Part shown: positions 24,501 through 35,958 of the stretch, in pieces
Layout of the letters: each line of letters starts with the position of its first letter
Numbering within the stretch: position 1 is the first letter of the stretch
Source: Acanthornis magna
Taxonomy: Eukaryota > Chordata > Aves > Passeriformes > Acanthizidae
DNA length: 64,000 nucleotides
Assembly (NCBI GenBank): GCA_036785705.1
Contig: JAWUZG010000001.1
Coordinates: 8,866,001 to 8,930,000, forward strand
Direction: 5' to 3'
Position numbers and translations under genes: made by a program
The notes under the pieces: generated by a model
Database searches by the model: none
Seen by the model: the letters and a program-made list of their open reading frames with translations, nothing else
What the model was told of the DNA's origin: nothing

Positions 24501-27500
24501 CATGCCCTGCGTGCCCACCCTGCCCGTGGTGCTCCTGGCCACTAGAGATCCCTAAGGGCTTCTTTTATCCTTTGCTGCAAGGCTGGGCCCATTGCTCCCA
24601 CTCCTGCCAGCGCTGTGGCATGAGCTGCAGGCTGCTGCAGGCCCTCCTCTGAGCTTCCCAAGTTCGGGCCACTCCACTCCCCCGTGCCCCTCACTGGAGC
24701 CGATCTCAGCAGCACCAGAGCCACTCACCTCAGCACCTTCAGTGGGATGGGATCAGGTATATTTCCCTAAGGTACTCTTCTACCTTTACATCATTTCTGA
24801 TAAACTTCTCTGTCTCACACTTGTGCTACATGTCGAGAAGTCTGAAACTCTGAAGGGCTGAAATGCATACTTGGACTCATGATGCCTGCAAGTGACCTGG
24901 AGTAGAGATAAGCCATACAGGGTGGTACCCCTAAAGATCTAGCTGACCTCCCTTTGCACTGTCCCGGCTTTTTGCCTTGTACCTTCATAGATTGTCTATA
25001 GGCAGGATTGTATTCATTCTTTGGGATCATTTTTTGTAGGTGTAGTAGGCCAAAGAGTGAAAAACAGTGGTGATTTAAACTGGAGCACTACTTCTGTTGC
25101 AGTTTAACTTGGGCTGAGATCAGGAGAAATTGAATAGTGGAGCAGAAAGCAAAATCCAGCACAAGCACTGAGAATCAGTTTGTACCATTGTGAGTCTTTT
25201 TCAGGAAAAACTGGGTTTAGTAGCATCTGAACATGTGCATATAGCCATAAAGAAGACAGACATATTCACAGTTTTATTAAAGTGAACCTGCATTTGATAC
25301 ACCAGCTGATGACTATAACCAGCCTTCATCTCAGTGCAGCACAGTGCTGTATCAGTGACTTGCCCTGCTGCTTGTGTGTAGCCTGCTGCAAGGGAAAAGT
25401 GACTGGCTCTAACCATATGGAATGTTGTGGCCTGATCAAAGGTCATGGGTCATTCATCTCACTCTGATGTGGGATGTGTTGATTTTTGACCCATTGCATC
25501 AGGTGCCATCCCAGCTAAAGACCAAATGGATCCTCCACAGCATGGCACCATCACTCTGAAGGACAGCTGACAGCAGGACTAGCTAACTATACTTGAAGAG
25601 CTAGAGCTCCCAGTCTTCTTACACCTACTCTTTATTTCAAGGTAAATCCACTTTTTGTTGTTGCTAGAGTAAGGGCTCAATATTTAGAGCTGTTTGAAAA
25701 AAAATGGACCTTTGAAAAAATATTATGTGATAATGACTGATTTTATTAGAAATGGAACTACTAATTGCCATTCCCTGTACATCATCTGATACTTGAAATA
25801 TGACATAATCAACTGAAACTTTTTATCACCTGCTTGTTTTCGTAAGTGTTATTTCAACTTATTTTCATTCATTGCCTCTCCTTTTAGATTTTGTTTATTA
25901 CAGTATATAAATTAATTGAATGTACTACTTCTCATCGATCAAGTTTCTTTTTTTTAAAGGGGAAAATATTTGAAGGGTAATTGAATTAATGTTATATATT
26001 TGTTCACACATTTGTATATTTTTTACACACAAAAAATTACCTCTCCCACAAATTTTTTTGGAACTTTAGCTGTAGGATATTTTAAATATTAAATATTAAA
26101 GAGTCAACTCAGTGGTGGTATTAGTTCTGTGCACCCAATCTGTCCGCACCTAGCATAGCTCAACAAAAGGTAAACAGACAGAGGGAGAAACCAGGTGTAA
26201 TGTGAAGGGTAAGAAACAGTTCCCTGTGCCCTGCTAACAGTGAACACCTGAGTCTGAGCTCTCAGTGTTCTCCCCTGTCACATCCATGTGAAGTTAATGA
26301 GTGTTTGATCCCGTTGGCAATCAGACCCATGTAGACAACTGACAGACATTTCAGGGATTGCAGTAAGAGAAAGGAAAAATGCACAGAAAAAGAATCTACT
26401 GTTACAGGAAATTTACACAGTAACTTTTCTAGACGGGAAAACTTTTGCTGAAGTGAAGTGTTGTCACAGGGATGTTGATAAGATGCCCATGGAGTCAGTT
26501 AATGCTCCGGGAGCTCTCATCAGCCATCTGCTCAGTGACTGCTAAGCATCTAGGAAGGAGAAAGTGAAAAGGTCTGTTCAGTGCTTAAGACAGCTTTGCT
26601 CAGGAAGCCATATGCAACAGGGATATTAAAGCACAAAAAAAAACCCCAAGAAGCCCAGTGAAAGCTAGTGGGCTTTCACCCATTAGAAGTGAAAGTGTGA
26701 CAAGTGATGTGGAGGGATGTTGACTTACCCTAACATTGCTTTAGATTAAAAGCTTTGTCTTTGATGCTGTTGAGTTCCTCCCTGCAGCACACGCCATCAC
26801 TGCAGAAATCAAACTGTTCCCAGGCTTCAATTTAATTATACATACACATCTGCCACAGAGGTGAACATCATTAAAAGTCCTGTGACTTAGCAATAGCTGT
26901 GTTAGTTACTTATGATTCTACTAAGTGTGAAGAACTTTTGCAGGAAACAGTGCAAATTAGTGAGAATAATGAAGATGGAAATGTAGCAAAAGTTATCCCC
27001 GTGGGAGCAGACTAATAACCAAGGGCTGGTTTTGTATTACTGACGTTATGGAATTCGCCAAATTCGTTATTTTTACTGGGGGAAAAAAAGCCAAAAGGAA
27101 ACAAATCAGAACTCTGTCTTGCAAATGCTCTAAGTCCTGCCTGATAAGCTGCTTTCGGAAAACTAAACTTTCCAACAGTAAATCCTTGCTGAAGTGTAAG
27201 GCACATGGTATCTGTAAAAATATTTTACAACAAAAGCATACTTAAATTTGGATATAAGAAAGAGTAGATACAATGAGTGTGATGTGATTTGTCTTTTGTT
27301 ACAGGATATCTTCATCAAAAAGGAGAAGTACAGTAAACTGAAGCTGGAATTTCCCTTGATCTGAAAAAAAAAAAAAAAAAGGAAAAAAGCAGTTTTTTCT
27401 CCCTAATATATTTGAATCCAAAATCTGTTTTAAATTCACAGTGTTTTTCAGTAAAGGTACAACATAGAAACCATCATAGCTCTGATTTCCAGGGAAGCTC

Positions 27501-28556
27501 ATTTTGGAAGGTGGTAAATACAACTTAAAAAGCAATGTCAAAAAGAATTTTTGTAACACTGCTTTATGAGAAAATGTAATTCTGGTGTTTAGAAAACGTG
27601 TGGTTGTTTCTGTACCTCAGCTTGTTTATTTGAAATTAAACATTTAAAATATCCATATGTGTTGGCCACCAGCTGCTGTACCTTATTACAGTTTAAATAG
27701 CCAACCTTGAATAAGAAATTGTTATATTCTCAAAACTAATTTTGCAGAAGCATATGAGGTTATGTATTTTTATTGTTGCATGCTTCCATGTTACCACAGT
27801 ATTTTCCTGCAAGCATCTCACTGAATGGTCATGGTTGCTCTTCAACACAAGACAGTAACCTCACTCTTCTTTCCAAAACTGATGCAGACCTGTACTGGCT
27901 GTCTTTACAAGGAGTGTTAATAAAAAAGGTACAGGAATCTTGAAAAAATGGGCTACAGCTTACATGGCGAGGTTACCATGAGAAGGGGTTGCTGTCAGGC
28001 ACATTGGTGAGCCAAAAGCCACTCATGGTAAGAACAGGCTGCATGAAGTATTTTTAGGTGGATCTAGGTCCACTTTTATTTTTTCAAATTTTAGACGTGT
28101 GTGTGGATATGGAGGTGAGGGGTGTTTATATGTTAATGTATATCATATTTTCAGATACTCGAGTTTTTATAGAAGACATCACAAGCTGGGCAGCAGGGGG
28201 TTGGCAGTTTGGTGAGGGAGAAGTAGAATCAGGAAGTGGAATGAGGTTGTAAGGGCTTATCCGGTATATGTTTCTAGTTAGATGTGAGTCAATCAGAAGG
28301 TTGAGCAGCATTAGTACTCAAAAGAAATTGAAAGCAGCATTCTTTGGAGAACAAATTTCAGTCCTGTCGATGCATCAGTATCTGTGTAAGATCTGAAGCC
28401 AGTCTGCTGGCAGCTGTCATTGAGGTGGGATCCTGCTGTCCCTGGTGGGGAATGCTCACGTGGCATGGAAAGAGCACCAGAAAGTTGAGGGAAAATGTGG
28501 TGTAAAGTGAGGTCAAACTAAATTAAGGTCCACTTCTTCTCATTGCCCAACTTCTC

Positions 28557-28594
28557 AGTGCCCATTCAACAGCCAACACTGTTGAATGGGCACT
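28557..28594. repeat. Perfect 16-bp inverted repeat with 6-nt loop
   Basis: AGTGCCCATTCAACAG (28557-28572) and CTGTTGAATGGGCACT (28579-28594) are exact reverse complements around the loop CCAACA. The flanks do not extend the pairing, so the stem is too short for a typical pre-miRNA. A nearby partial direct repeat (CATTGCCCAACTTCTC upstream) suggests local replication or template-switch origin. Confidence 0.9.
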
Positions 28595-31163
28595 AAATAT
28601 GTATTTTTAAGGTAGATTCTTCAGGTGAGATTTGAAGACTCAGTTTTCTACATGTAGCAGATTTTTTCCTGTACTCATGCAGAGTACTATTGAAAAACGA
28701 AAGTTAGAAGAGAGCGTGGAGCATACCAAAGAAAGTGCATTTTGCTTTTATGCCTCCTCATGTGAAGTTTGTGTTACACTTGCAGTGTGTTACGTATGCA
28801 ATATACCCTTGAATTCTTGAATTTGCAGCATTTTTTGCATGTGTTTAAATACCGGTGATAGTTGTAGATGTTTGGTGCACAGCAATTGTCCATAATCAGC
28901 CTCATCTTAAATAACTGATACAGCCATACATTCTGTAAAAGTCAGTTTTGTTTAGACTGGGGAAAAGGATGTTTAGTTCAGATGTGAGTGCAAATCTTAT
29001 GTGAGACAACATTAAAATTCTCGAGTAATACGTGAAAGATGTAATGTAAAGTTTGCTTTACGGAGCTAGGCCTTCGCCCCTTTAGCCTAGCACCTAGGCT
29101 TTGGCAGAGGTGAGAGATTATCTCATTTTACATGAGGTCAAGGTGTAACAGATGGAATTAAATGTGAATAATGGATTTTACTATTAGTCCCAAGGTTTGT
29201 TACCTTTAGAGATTTTTGCTTCTGTAGCATCCTTTTGTACATATATGGATCTCCAATTTTTTTTTTTTCCTTTGGATTTTTTACTTCTCTGGCATCCTAT
29301 ATCTGTCAGTTTTCTTAACATAATTTCGTGCTGTGTGAATAAATATTGCCTTTTATTTGTTTTGAGTGTAGATGTTGTCATTTGTATGTTGCAGTCTGTG
29401 CCCATGACCTCCAAGCTAAATATAAGTCTATATTTTCCTTGTATGAGCAAATAATTGATTTTTTTTTAATTGAGGGCCTTTTTTAAAAAAATCTTGACTT
29501 GATGTATACATCATTGTTTGTTTGATTTATAAATACTTCTTACTTTTTTAATTGAGAGTACAATTTTATAACTCCAGCATAACTTATTTTCAGGTGGAGA
29601 CAGTAAAAAAATAGAAAGAAAAGACCTTTCAGTTTAATCAGGAGTAATTTTTGATGACAATAAGTAATGGGAGGTGCACCAGTATCAATGGGTAAGGAGT
29701 GTTAGTTCTACCAATATTTTCTGAACAACAAATTAGGGTAGTAAATTGATTGAGCAAGTTTCAAGTCTTATCTTTACCTCTGAGAGGTGAAGTACTTTTC
29801 AGCTTTAACTCTTATTAGCAGTACAGAAACATAGCAGGTAATAAAAAGGTAGCCATCTGCCATCCCATAATTAAATAAGTTTCTGCTATAGAATCTTGAA
29901 TACTGAAAGTGATGTACAAGCCAGATCTATCAAGGATGCCTGTTATCTCAGCTCGAGTGTGCAGATGGAAAGAAATTTGTCTGCTTGTTATATAAAGCAG
30001 TTTTTATCCAGGCACTGTAGAGTCAGTAAACATAAACTTTTCCAGGATTACTTTTTTCAATATACTTTTTTTCTTTAAAGCACTATCAGCTTACACATCA
30101 GTATTATTGAGCAGCCAGTGTTTCACTACAAATGGCTCAAGTGATTTTGCACTGCAAGATATTTCTGTCAAAATTAATTAGATATCAGGGCAGAAAAGAT
30201 TACCTCATTATCACAGAATTCTTCAAACCTTAAATATATGTGCAAATATAATTCCTGTTGTGATTTGTCTGTACAAAGATACTATCCCAATGCTCTCATA
30301 ATTTTAGTTTTCTTTTTAGACTCACCTTAGAAAAAGAAATAATGAAGTCAGTACTACTCTTTCAGCTGAATTCTTTTTTTGAATGAAAGAGCAGCCTTCC
30401 TATTAGATATCTCTGTTTAAGCCCCATTTCTGTTTCTGACAAAACAAATGAAATCTTTGTTATTAGCTTTTAATCTTATCTAGGAAGGTCCACAGACTTT
30501 TTTACCTGCTATTAAACTGAGAATGAGTTTTTTAATGAAAGCTGTGTTGAAAGCTGGTATTTTAAAAAACATGACCCCATAGCCTTTGTAATGCTTCTTT
30601 TTATTTAATACTTTGTAAAGGTTTTTAGCATTGTACTGCATAAGATAGGGACAGTGTTTATAATGAGTGTTTCAAATTATTTCCTTTTATTAAAAAGACA
30701 CATCCAGAGTTTTAAACATTTTTAAGCTACCATAGTTGAAACTTAGGAAAGTCACCAAAGCAAGTTAACAATCAGTCAATAACTAAGGAAAAGGAGATAA
30801 CTATTTTTGTAAAAGAGGTAGTCATATGTGACTTCTTGCTCACTATGACCAAAAACCAGGACAATATCAAAACAAGCAATCCTCTCAAGACTTGGCCACC
30901 TTATCTAGACTGATGAAACAGTTATTTTTTCTTCAGGCTTTTCTTCTAAAAAAATCTCTTGTATTATTAGGTTTTGTTGATGGGATGTTCTGAATGCTTC
31001 TTCCTAAAGGTGCGACTGCATTTGACACATCAATACCAGGTCATTTGGTGTCTTATCCAATGTCCACCACGACATTTGGAAGTCCTTTTGCTTAGTTCTT
31101 TTAATTTCAACCTAATCCCATGCTGTTTGTAAAGTATGGCAATGATCTCAATAGCTCCACTTG

Positions 31164-31215
31164 CATATATATATGTATATGTATGTGTGTATACATACAT
31201 ATATATATATATATT
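31164..31215. repeat. (TA)n/(TG)n/(CA) microsatellite
   Basis: TA runs flank a GTATGTGTGTATACATACAT core. The arms around the core are largely complementary, so a hairpin is possible. The array ends about 185 bases before the 32-nt MAGI2 exon. Confidence 0.85.
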
Positions 31216-31399
31216 TCTATCTATTTTTTCTTAGAAATTATCCCTTGTGTTTTGTGTTTTCACCCCTTGTGTGTAGAAAATTCTCATATCTATAAATATT
31301 ATCTGCAGACCTGAATGAGAATGGGAGCATAAACACCACTTAGCCTCCACTCCTTATGCATCAGAAAAAGCTGCTAACGTTATTTTTTGTTTATTTCAG

Positions 31400-31431
31400 G
31401 TTTCTTTTCTCCATGGAAAACTCCAAAGCCT
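31400..31431 (+). CDS. MAGI2: MAGI2 32-nt microexon (linker after PDZ3)
   Basis: The exon starts with two bases completing the Gly codon split at 3000 and then encodes FFSPWKTPKP, the sequence that follows the third PDZ domain in vertebrate MAGI2. The acceptor is ttatttcag (31391-31399) and the donor is GTAAGT at 31432. It enters in phase 1 and leaves in phase 0, so skipping it alone would shift the frame. Skipping it together with the next exon (32 + 190 = 222 nt) would keep the frame. It begins the linker between PDZ3 and PDZ4. Confidence 0.95.
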
Positions 31432-31879
31432 GTAAGTTCCCTTTCAAAATTGTACACATTGGGTTCATAAGATGACTATGGTGCAAAGCAAACTTCTGTA
31501 GACTTTCATCTACCCATCCTGTTCCCAGCTCATGAGAAGCCTCTCAGCAGTGCCCCAGCTCCAGGTGACACAGCACCAGGGGTGGCCTCACTGATAAGAT
31601 CGGAAGGTCTGTTGATTTGGAGTCTGCCAGAAGTGGTCTGGAAAAAGGAAAACCTCAATGCTAAAATGGGTGGCAAGAGCCAGAAATGCAGTGGCTTAAA
31701 AATAAGAGGTCTGGAGGAGAAGGCAGCAGAAATGAGGCCAGTCTAGTCTTCTAGTTGGCAAATTCTTTGAAATTAAAAACAACCACTTTTTCTGGCTTAC
31801 AAATGGCTTGAGTTTAACATCCTCAAAGAGATTGTTACTCTTTCTTGCATTAGTAGATCTAGAGCAGCAAATTGTCACA

Positions 31880-31955
31880 CTTCAAATAAGAGCTTGGACT
31901 AGATAACTGACTGAGGTGCCTTCTAATCAACTTTTCTGTGTTTCCATGATTTTGA
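31880..31955 (+). mobile_element. CR1 LINE 3'-end fragment (degenerate)
   Basis: AGAGCTTGGACTAGATAACT, followed by GAGGTGCCTTCTAATCAAC and then TTTCCATGATTTTG, resembles the last bases of CR1 elements ('ggactagatgacctctgaggtcccttccaac...ttctatgatt'). It is short and diverged, and same-sense with MAGI2. Confidence 0.6.
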
Positions 31956-34250
31956 CATTAAAACCCAAGGTGTAAAGACTTTTCTTACTATAGGACTGTA
32001 AATAATGACTGTATTTATTCTGTTGACACCACATTATATAATTTTTTGCTTTTGTGAGTGCATTCACAGTATAAAAAGAAATCACAGGCTTCTATTTTTG
32101 GTTGTCTGATTTGTTTTACTGTTGTGGGGTATTTTGGGTTTTTGTTTGTGTTTTTAATTTGACTTTTGTATTGAGATTTGACAGACCTTAGAGCAATTCT
32201 TAATTCTCATAAAGGGTGTGCAGAGGAAAATAGATCCTGAGGACTCCTAAGAGCAATAGGAATACCAATAGCAATACCTTTTGAAGGACTTAGAGCTTTC
32301 TTACTGGGGAGCAGGAAGGGGAAGTGCGCCGAATCTGAACTTTACATGCGCTCATATTGGATCACAGCATGCTTAAAGTATGCCAAAATAATTTTTGTAG
32401 CCTCTCAAGTACAAATGGCACTTAATCAGCTGATGCAACTTCATCAGACTGCTTCAGCTTGTAGTGGTTTTGGTGTACAAGGCCAGAGTATGTATGCAAT
32501 ACATTGGAATAAGTATTGCATAAGTTGCTTTATTTGTCTATGTAGCAGGATATTTATGAAAATAAATCAGATTATTAAGGGCTAGCTTGTTCTCACCAGT
32601 TTAAGGTTCCTGAATGGCTGGCGTGTTCAACCTTTAATCTCAGATAAAAAGTGATGATATTGAGAGCTTGGAGCTCACTTGTTGAAGATCCACATTCAAA
32701 GATCTCCTCCTGTCCATGCCTCTTCATGTACACATCAAATATATAAATATCAGTGTATTGTTGATGATTTTCTGCTGCCTTTTGTTATATAAACAGTATG
32801 GTAGTTCATGCTCAATTAGCACTTGCCAATGATTGGAATCTAGAAAAACAACCTGAGTGATGCAGTTTTTCATGCAATGGTCTGAGGAAACCAGGCCCAC
32901 AGAATAACAGAACACCACTGTGTGCAGATGCTGTACCTGCATGCAGGCTGACTGCTCACAGCTACTCTGTTTTGGGGTCATCTCAGCAAGAGATTTCACA
33001 AAAGATTAACCAAGTTAAGATAGTGTGGATTCCTCTGTCTGTCACCACTTTTAACTAGAGAAATAGTCAGATATAAATTTCTCATGTCCAAGACATGAAG
33101 ATAAGATTGAAACCAAATGCCTGCAGCGCTGTCTGCAGACAGTCTGAAGCAGTAGGGCCAGCACGGGAGGCTTAGAAAGCCTCCCCAGCACCTCAGCACG
33201 GCCCCTGTGTCCGTGTAACAGCGAGGGAAAACAAAGTAACCCAGGGTAACAGATCTTTCCTGTGGTTCCTATGTATATAGTGCATATTTATATATGGATA
33301 TCATATATAATATTAGTGCAAAATGACCATGAGCAATGTCACCAAACCATTGCCCCAATTTGGATTTAATGCCTTGCACTCACTACTGTGTTTATTCACT
33401 TTCAAGGATGCCTTCTTTTCTGAAGTGACATTATGCTAACTCATTTTACTGAACACTTGGTAACTTTTTAATTAGTTGATATGGGTTTGGGACATATAAT
33501 TCCTCTTCTGTTTATCTACTTATTTAACTGGTTGAACTTCACACTTAAAGATTTACAGCTAACCAGCAAGAAAGAATTTGACATATAGGACCCAGTAGGG
33601 TTTAGCCAATTGTTCTCCAGTTTCCTGTCCTTTCTTCAGGGTAAAGTTTGCTCATCAAAGATAATTATGTTTTCCTTTCTTTTTTTAAATCTTTCTTTAA
33701 ATATTTTAATTTTGTCCAGTTTCGCATTTTGAAAGAGGTAAGTGATCTATTTCCCCAGCACTTTCCAAGAAATTAGGAATCTTTCACTTCTAGACAGACA
33801 TGGCCCCACATGTGTTTCATCTTCATAATGATAAGATTTGCTTTTGCTGGGTTGTATTCTTTCTTTAGATTCCTAAGGGAAGGAAAAACCTAAACATGTT
33901 TCTCCAGTAATTTCCTTAAATCACAAGGAGCTTGAATTGAGCTCAGTTCTCCTTTCCTATTTAGACATAGGGATCATGATCAGATGTGTTTCTAGAGACC
34001 TTTGAATTTACACTTCCATAATGCAATTATATACTGTATGTATAATCCTGGAGGTAATTTCTTTAGGGCTGTCAGAAGTACTGCTGAGTACTTCCTTACT
34101 TAGGCTTACCACGTAGGCTAATTTACCCAAAGGATAATTACTTGCAGAGGATAAATGTGTCTTGGTGTATGGGGTAGCTGAAGGTACCCAAGGTACTTTC
34201 CTGTGCCTAAGCTGTTTCAATGGCAACTCAGGTATTTCTGTATGCCTCTG

Positions 34251-34268
34251 TATTGCACATGTGCAATA
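34251..34268. repeat. 18-bp perfect palindrome
   Basis: TATTGCACATGTGCAATA is its own reverse complement. Its centre CACATGTG contains a CANNTG E-box (CACATGTG reads as an E-box on both strands). No other regulatory context is visible. Confidence 0.85.
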
Positions 34269-35215
34269 TGCGCATACATACCTATAGTTTTGAATGAACC
34301 AGCCCTTCTTACTGCTGAAGCTCTGACAGATGCATAGCTTGAGTTATAATACTACTTTGTAAAAGAATGAGGTCCTCGACAACTAAAAATGGCCAATATC
34401 CATAATCTGTTTATTCTTAAGTATGAACCCAAGAGGGTCAGATCACCTGGGCCATGCAGCAGGATAGTAATGCAGTGTGTTCGCCAGCAGGACACTGAAA
34501 CATATGTAGGCCACACATACATGGTGTGAAAAAAGTCTGATGCAGTTGATCATCAGAATAGAGAGTAAAGCCTACCTGCTGACCCAAACACCTTCTGAAA
34601 CCAAGGAACTAAAGAAAAATGATAATCACAGAATTTGTAGAGCAAGCTTGCTGTAAACCTGCTATCCTCTTTGATAAAGTTCTGCTGATACAACAATAGA
34701 AGTCAGTGGAATTTAATTACAGATCAGTTTGTTTCCAAGAGGCATTTTTAATGTAATTAGCATTGTTGGGTTATGTGTGAGAACACACTGTTCTGGAGGC
34801 TTTACCACCCTTGTCCTCAGAAGAGGTCACAGGAATAGCAAAGTACTCATTTCCTGAGATAAACATTTGTGTTTTGTTTAAATTAGCCTCTTCAAATAAA
34901 TTTGCTAATGCAATTTGATTAGTAGCCAACTTCTTCAAAAAGAAAAATGCAGATCCTCAAGCCTTCTTTTGCACAGCCTATCATATCTTCAAGCTTGATG
35001 TACATGTAAGACTGCTAAAGATAGTCTTGAAAAAAGCATGAACTGAGGTGTCTTTCATGCACAGACAGTAGGCTGCTGTGTACTTTTTTTCCTGTAAATG
35101 GTCTGGAAGAGTTGAAAGCCTTATCCTGTGCTTGGAAACTTGGTTATATAATGCCAGTTTAGTTGGGTTTTTTGAACACTAGATGCTTGAATGCGTGCTG
35201 TGATAATTTTCTCTT

Positions 35216-35252
35216 TGGTTTTGATTTTCTTTTGGTTTTGGTTTTGGTTTTT
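35216..35252 (+). repeat. GGTTTT-rich simple repeat
   Basis: TTTTGG units recur several times (TTTTGGTTTTGGTTTTGG at the core) in a T-rich context. It is an imperfect hexanucleotide microsatellite. Confidence 0.75.
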
Positions 35253-35768
35253 AAATCTTCAATTGAAGCTGTAAATTCTGCTCCCAGTTACAGTTATCCA
35301 TTTCCCCCTTGGCAGCTAGTTATTTTCATGCATTCTCAGAAGATACAGCATTAAGGTCATTTACTTGCTACACAGTCTGTCCTTTCTTTGTCAAGCACTA
35401 CTTCAGTTATGTATTTTGATGAATCTGATAATTGCTCCTTCACAAATCCACAGATTCCACCTTTAGCAAATAATTTCCAGAAACTCAGCACATTCTGTGA
35501 GATGCACTCCAAATGCTTCAGAGGTGATGCTGGGCCTAATCTAACCTGAGAAAGATCACATCTTGCCATAAGCCATAAATTATTAAGTAAATTTAGCCGA
35601 GTTGTTTTATAAACAGCACAGCACACATCTTTCATTTCAAAAGGCAGAAAATGGATTTAGTAATGTTACAAAACATGTCTTCAACAAAAATCACTGTCTT
35701 TGGTCTCATTGTGGAAGCCAATGTTTTTGCAAAACTTCATTTTTATTTTCTGTATGTTTTTATTCCAG

Positions 35769-35958
35769 ATGATGGAACGATGGGAGAATCAAGGCAGCCC
35801 TCAAACAAGTGTGTCTGCTCCAGCTATGCCACAGAATATTCCCTATCCACCCAATCTTCACAGGAGTTCATTTCCTGATTCAACAGAGGCCTTTGATCCA
35901 CGAAAACCTGACCCATATGAGCTGTATGAGAAATCAAGAGCTATTTATGAAAGTAGGC
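35769..35958 (+). CDS. MAGI2: MAGI2 exon: linker between PDZ3 and PDZ4
   Basis: This 190-nt exon enters in phase 0 after attccag and leaves in phase 1 at GTAAGT (35959). It encodes MMERWENQGSPQTS, a Pro/Ser-rich stretch, and then SFPDSTEAFDPRKPDPYELY ending ...AIYESR plus one base. The block DPRKPDPYELYEKSRAIYES is a strongly conserved MAGI2 linker motif. Its last base C pairs with the next exon to give CAA (Gln), or, if the 42-nt exon is skipped, with the following exon to give CGT (Arg). The two ATG codons at the exon start are internal methionines; nothing suggests a translation start here. Confidence 0.97.

Larger units (their letters stand above)
21993..24745 (-). mobile_element. Long CR1 LINE, internally deleted, interrupted by a SINE
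   Basis: Read on the minus strand, this stretch follows the order of a chicken-repeat-1 non-LTR retrotransposon. A GC-rich 5' region and ORF1 remnant (about 24745-23030) lead into the start of the ORF2 endonuclease (about 23030-22614). A C-terminal reverse-transcriptase remnant (about 22610-22140) follows, and then a short 3' end at 21993 whose plus strand begins agaatcacagaatcat. The rest of the endonuclease and the catalytic RT core are missing. A full CR1 is about 4.5 kb; this copy is about 2.6 kb without the nested SINE. It lies antisense to MAGI2, deep in the 28-kb intron. The frames are broken, so it is inactive. The 5' boundary is uncertain by about 50-100 bases. Confidence 0.88.
3001..31399 (+). 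other. MAGI2: MAGI2 intron, 28.4 kb
   Basis: This is a long GT-AG intron with donor GTAAGT at 3001 and acceptor ttatttcag ending at 31399. It is mostly AT-rich unique sequence. Its recognisable contents are a 16-A run at 6617-6632, a (TAG/TAA)n tract near 12044-12084, a CR1 tail at 12867-12950, a small hairpin and tandem pair at 17244-17299, the long CR1 with nested SINE at 21993-24745, an A-run at 27364-27381, a perfect hairpin at 28557-28594 and a TA/TG microsatellite at 31164-31215. No exon-like open frame with good splice sites and MAGI2 similarity was found. The open frames of 60-130 codons look like chance, apart from those inside the CR1. Confidence 0.9.
31432..35768 (+). other. MAGI2: MAGI2 intron, 4.3 kb
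   Basis: This GT-AG intron has donor GTAAGT and an acceptor preceded by a strong pyrimidine tract ending attccag. It contains a degenerate CR1 tail (31880-31955), an 18-bp palindrome (34251-34268) and a GGTTTT-rich simple repeat (35216-35252). A locally GC-richer patch near 33120-33215 is unassigned. No further exon was found. Confidence 0.9.

Noticed and set aside
23646..24652. Several overlapping frames of 100-134 codons on both strands
   Set aside because: They fall in the GC-rich 5' part of the CR1 element and are shadows or broken ORF1 pieces, not host genes.
28540..28610. miRNA precursor at the perfect hairpin
   Set aside because: The stem is 16 bp with no pairing beyond it, shorter than a typical pre-miRNA.
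35769..35774. Translation start at the ATG ATG opening the exon
   Set aside because: The exon follows a strong acceptor, its frame continues that of the upstream exon, and there is no promoter-like sequence; these are internal methionines.
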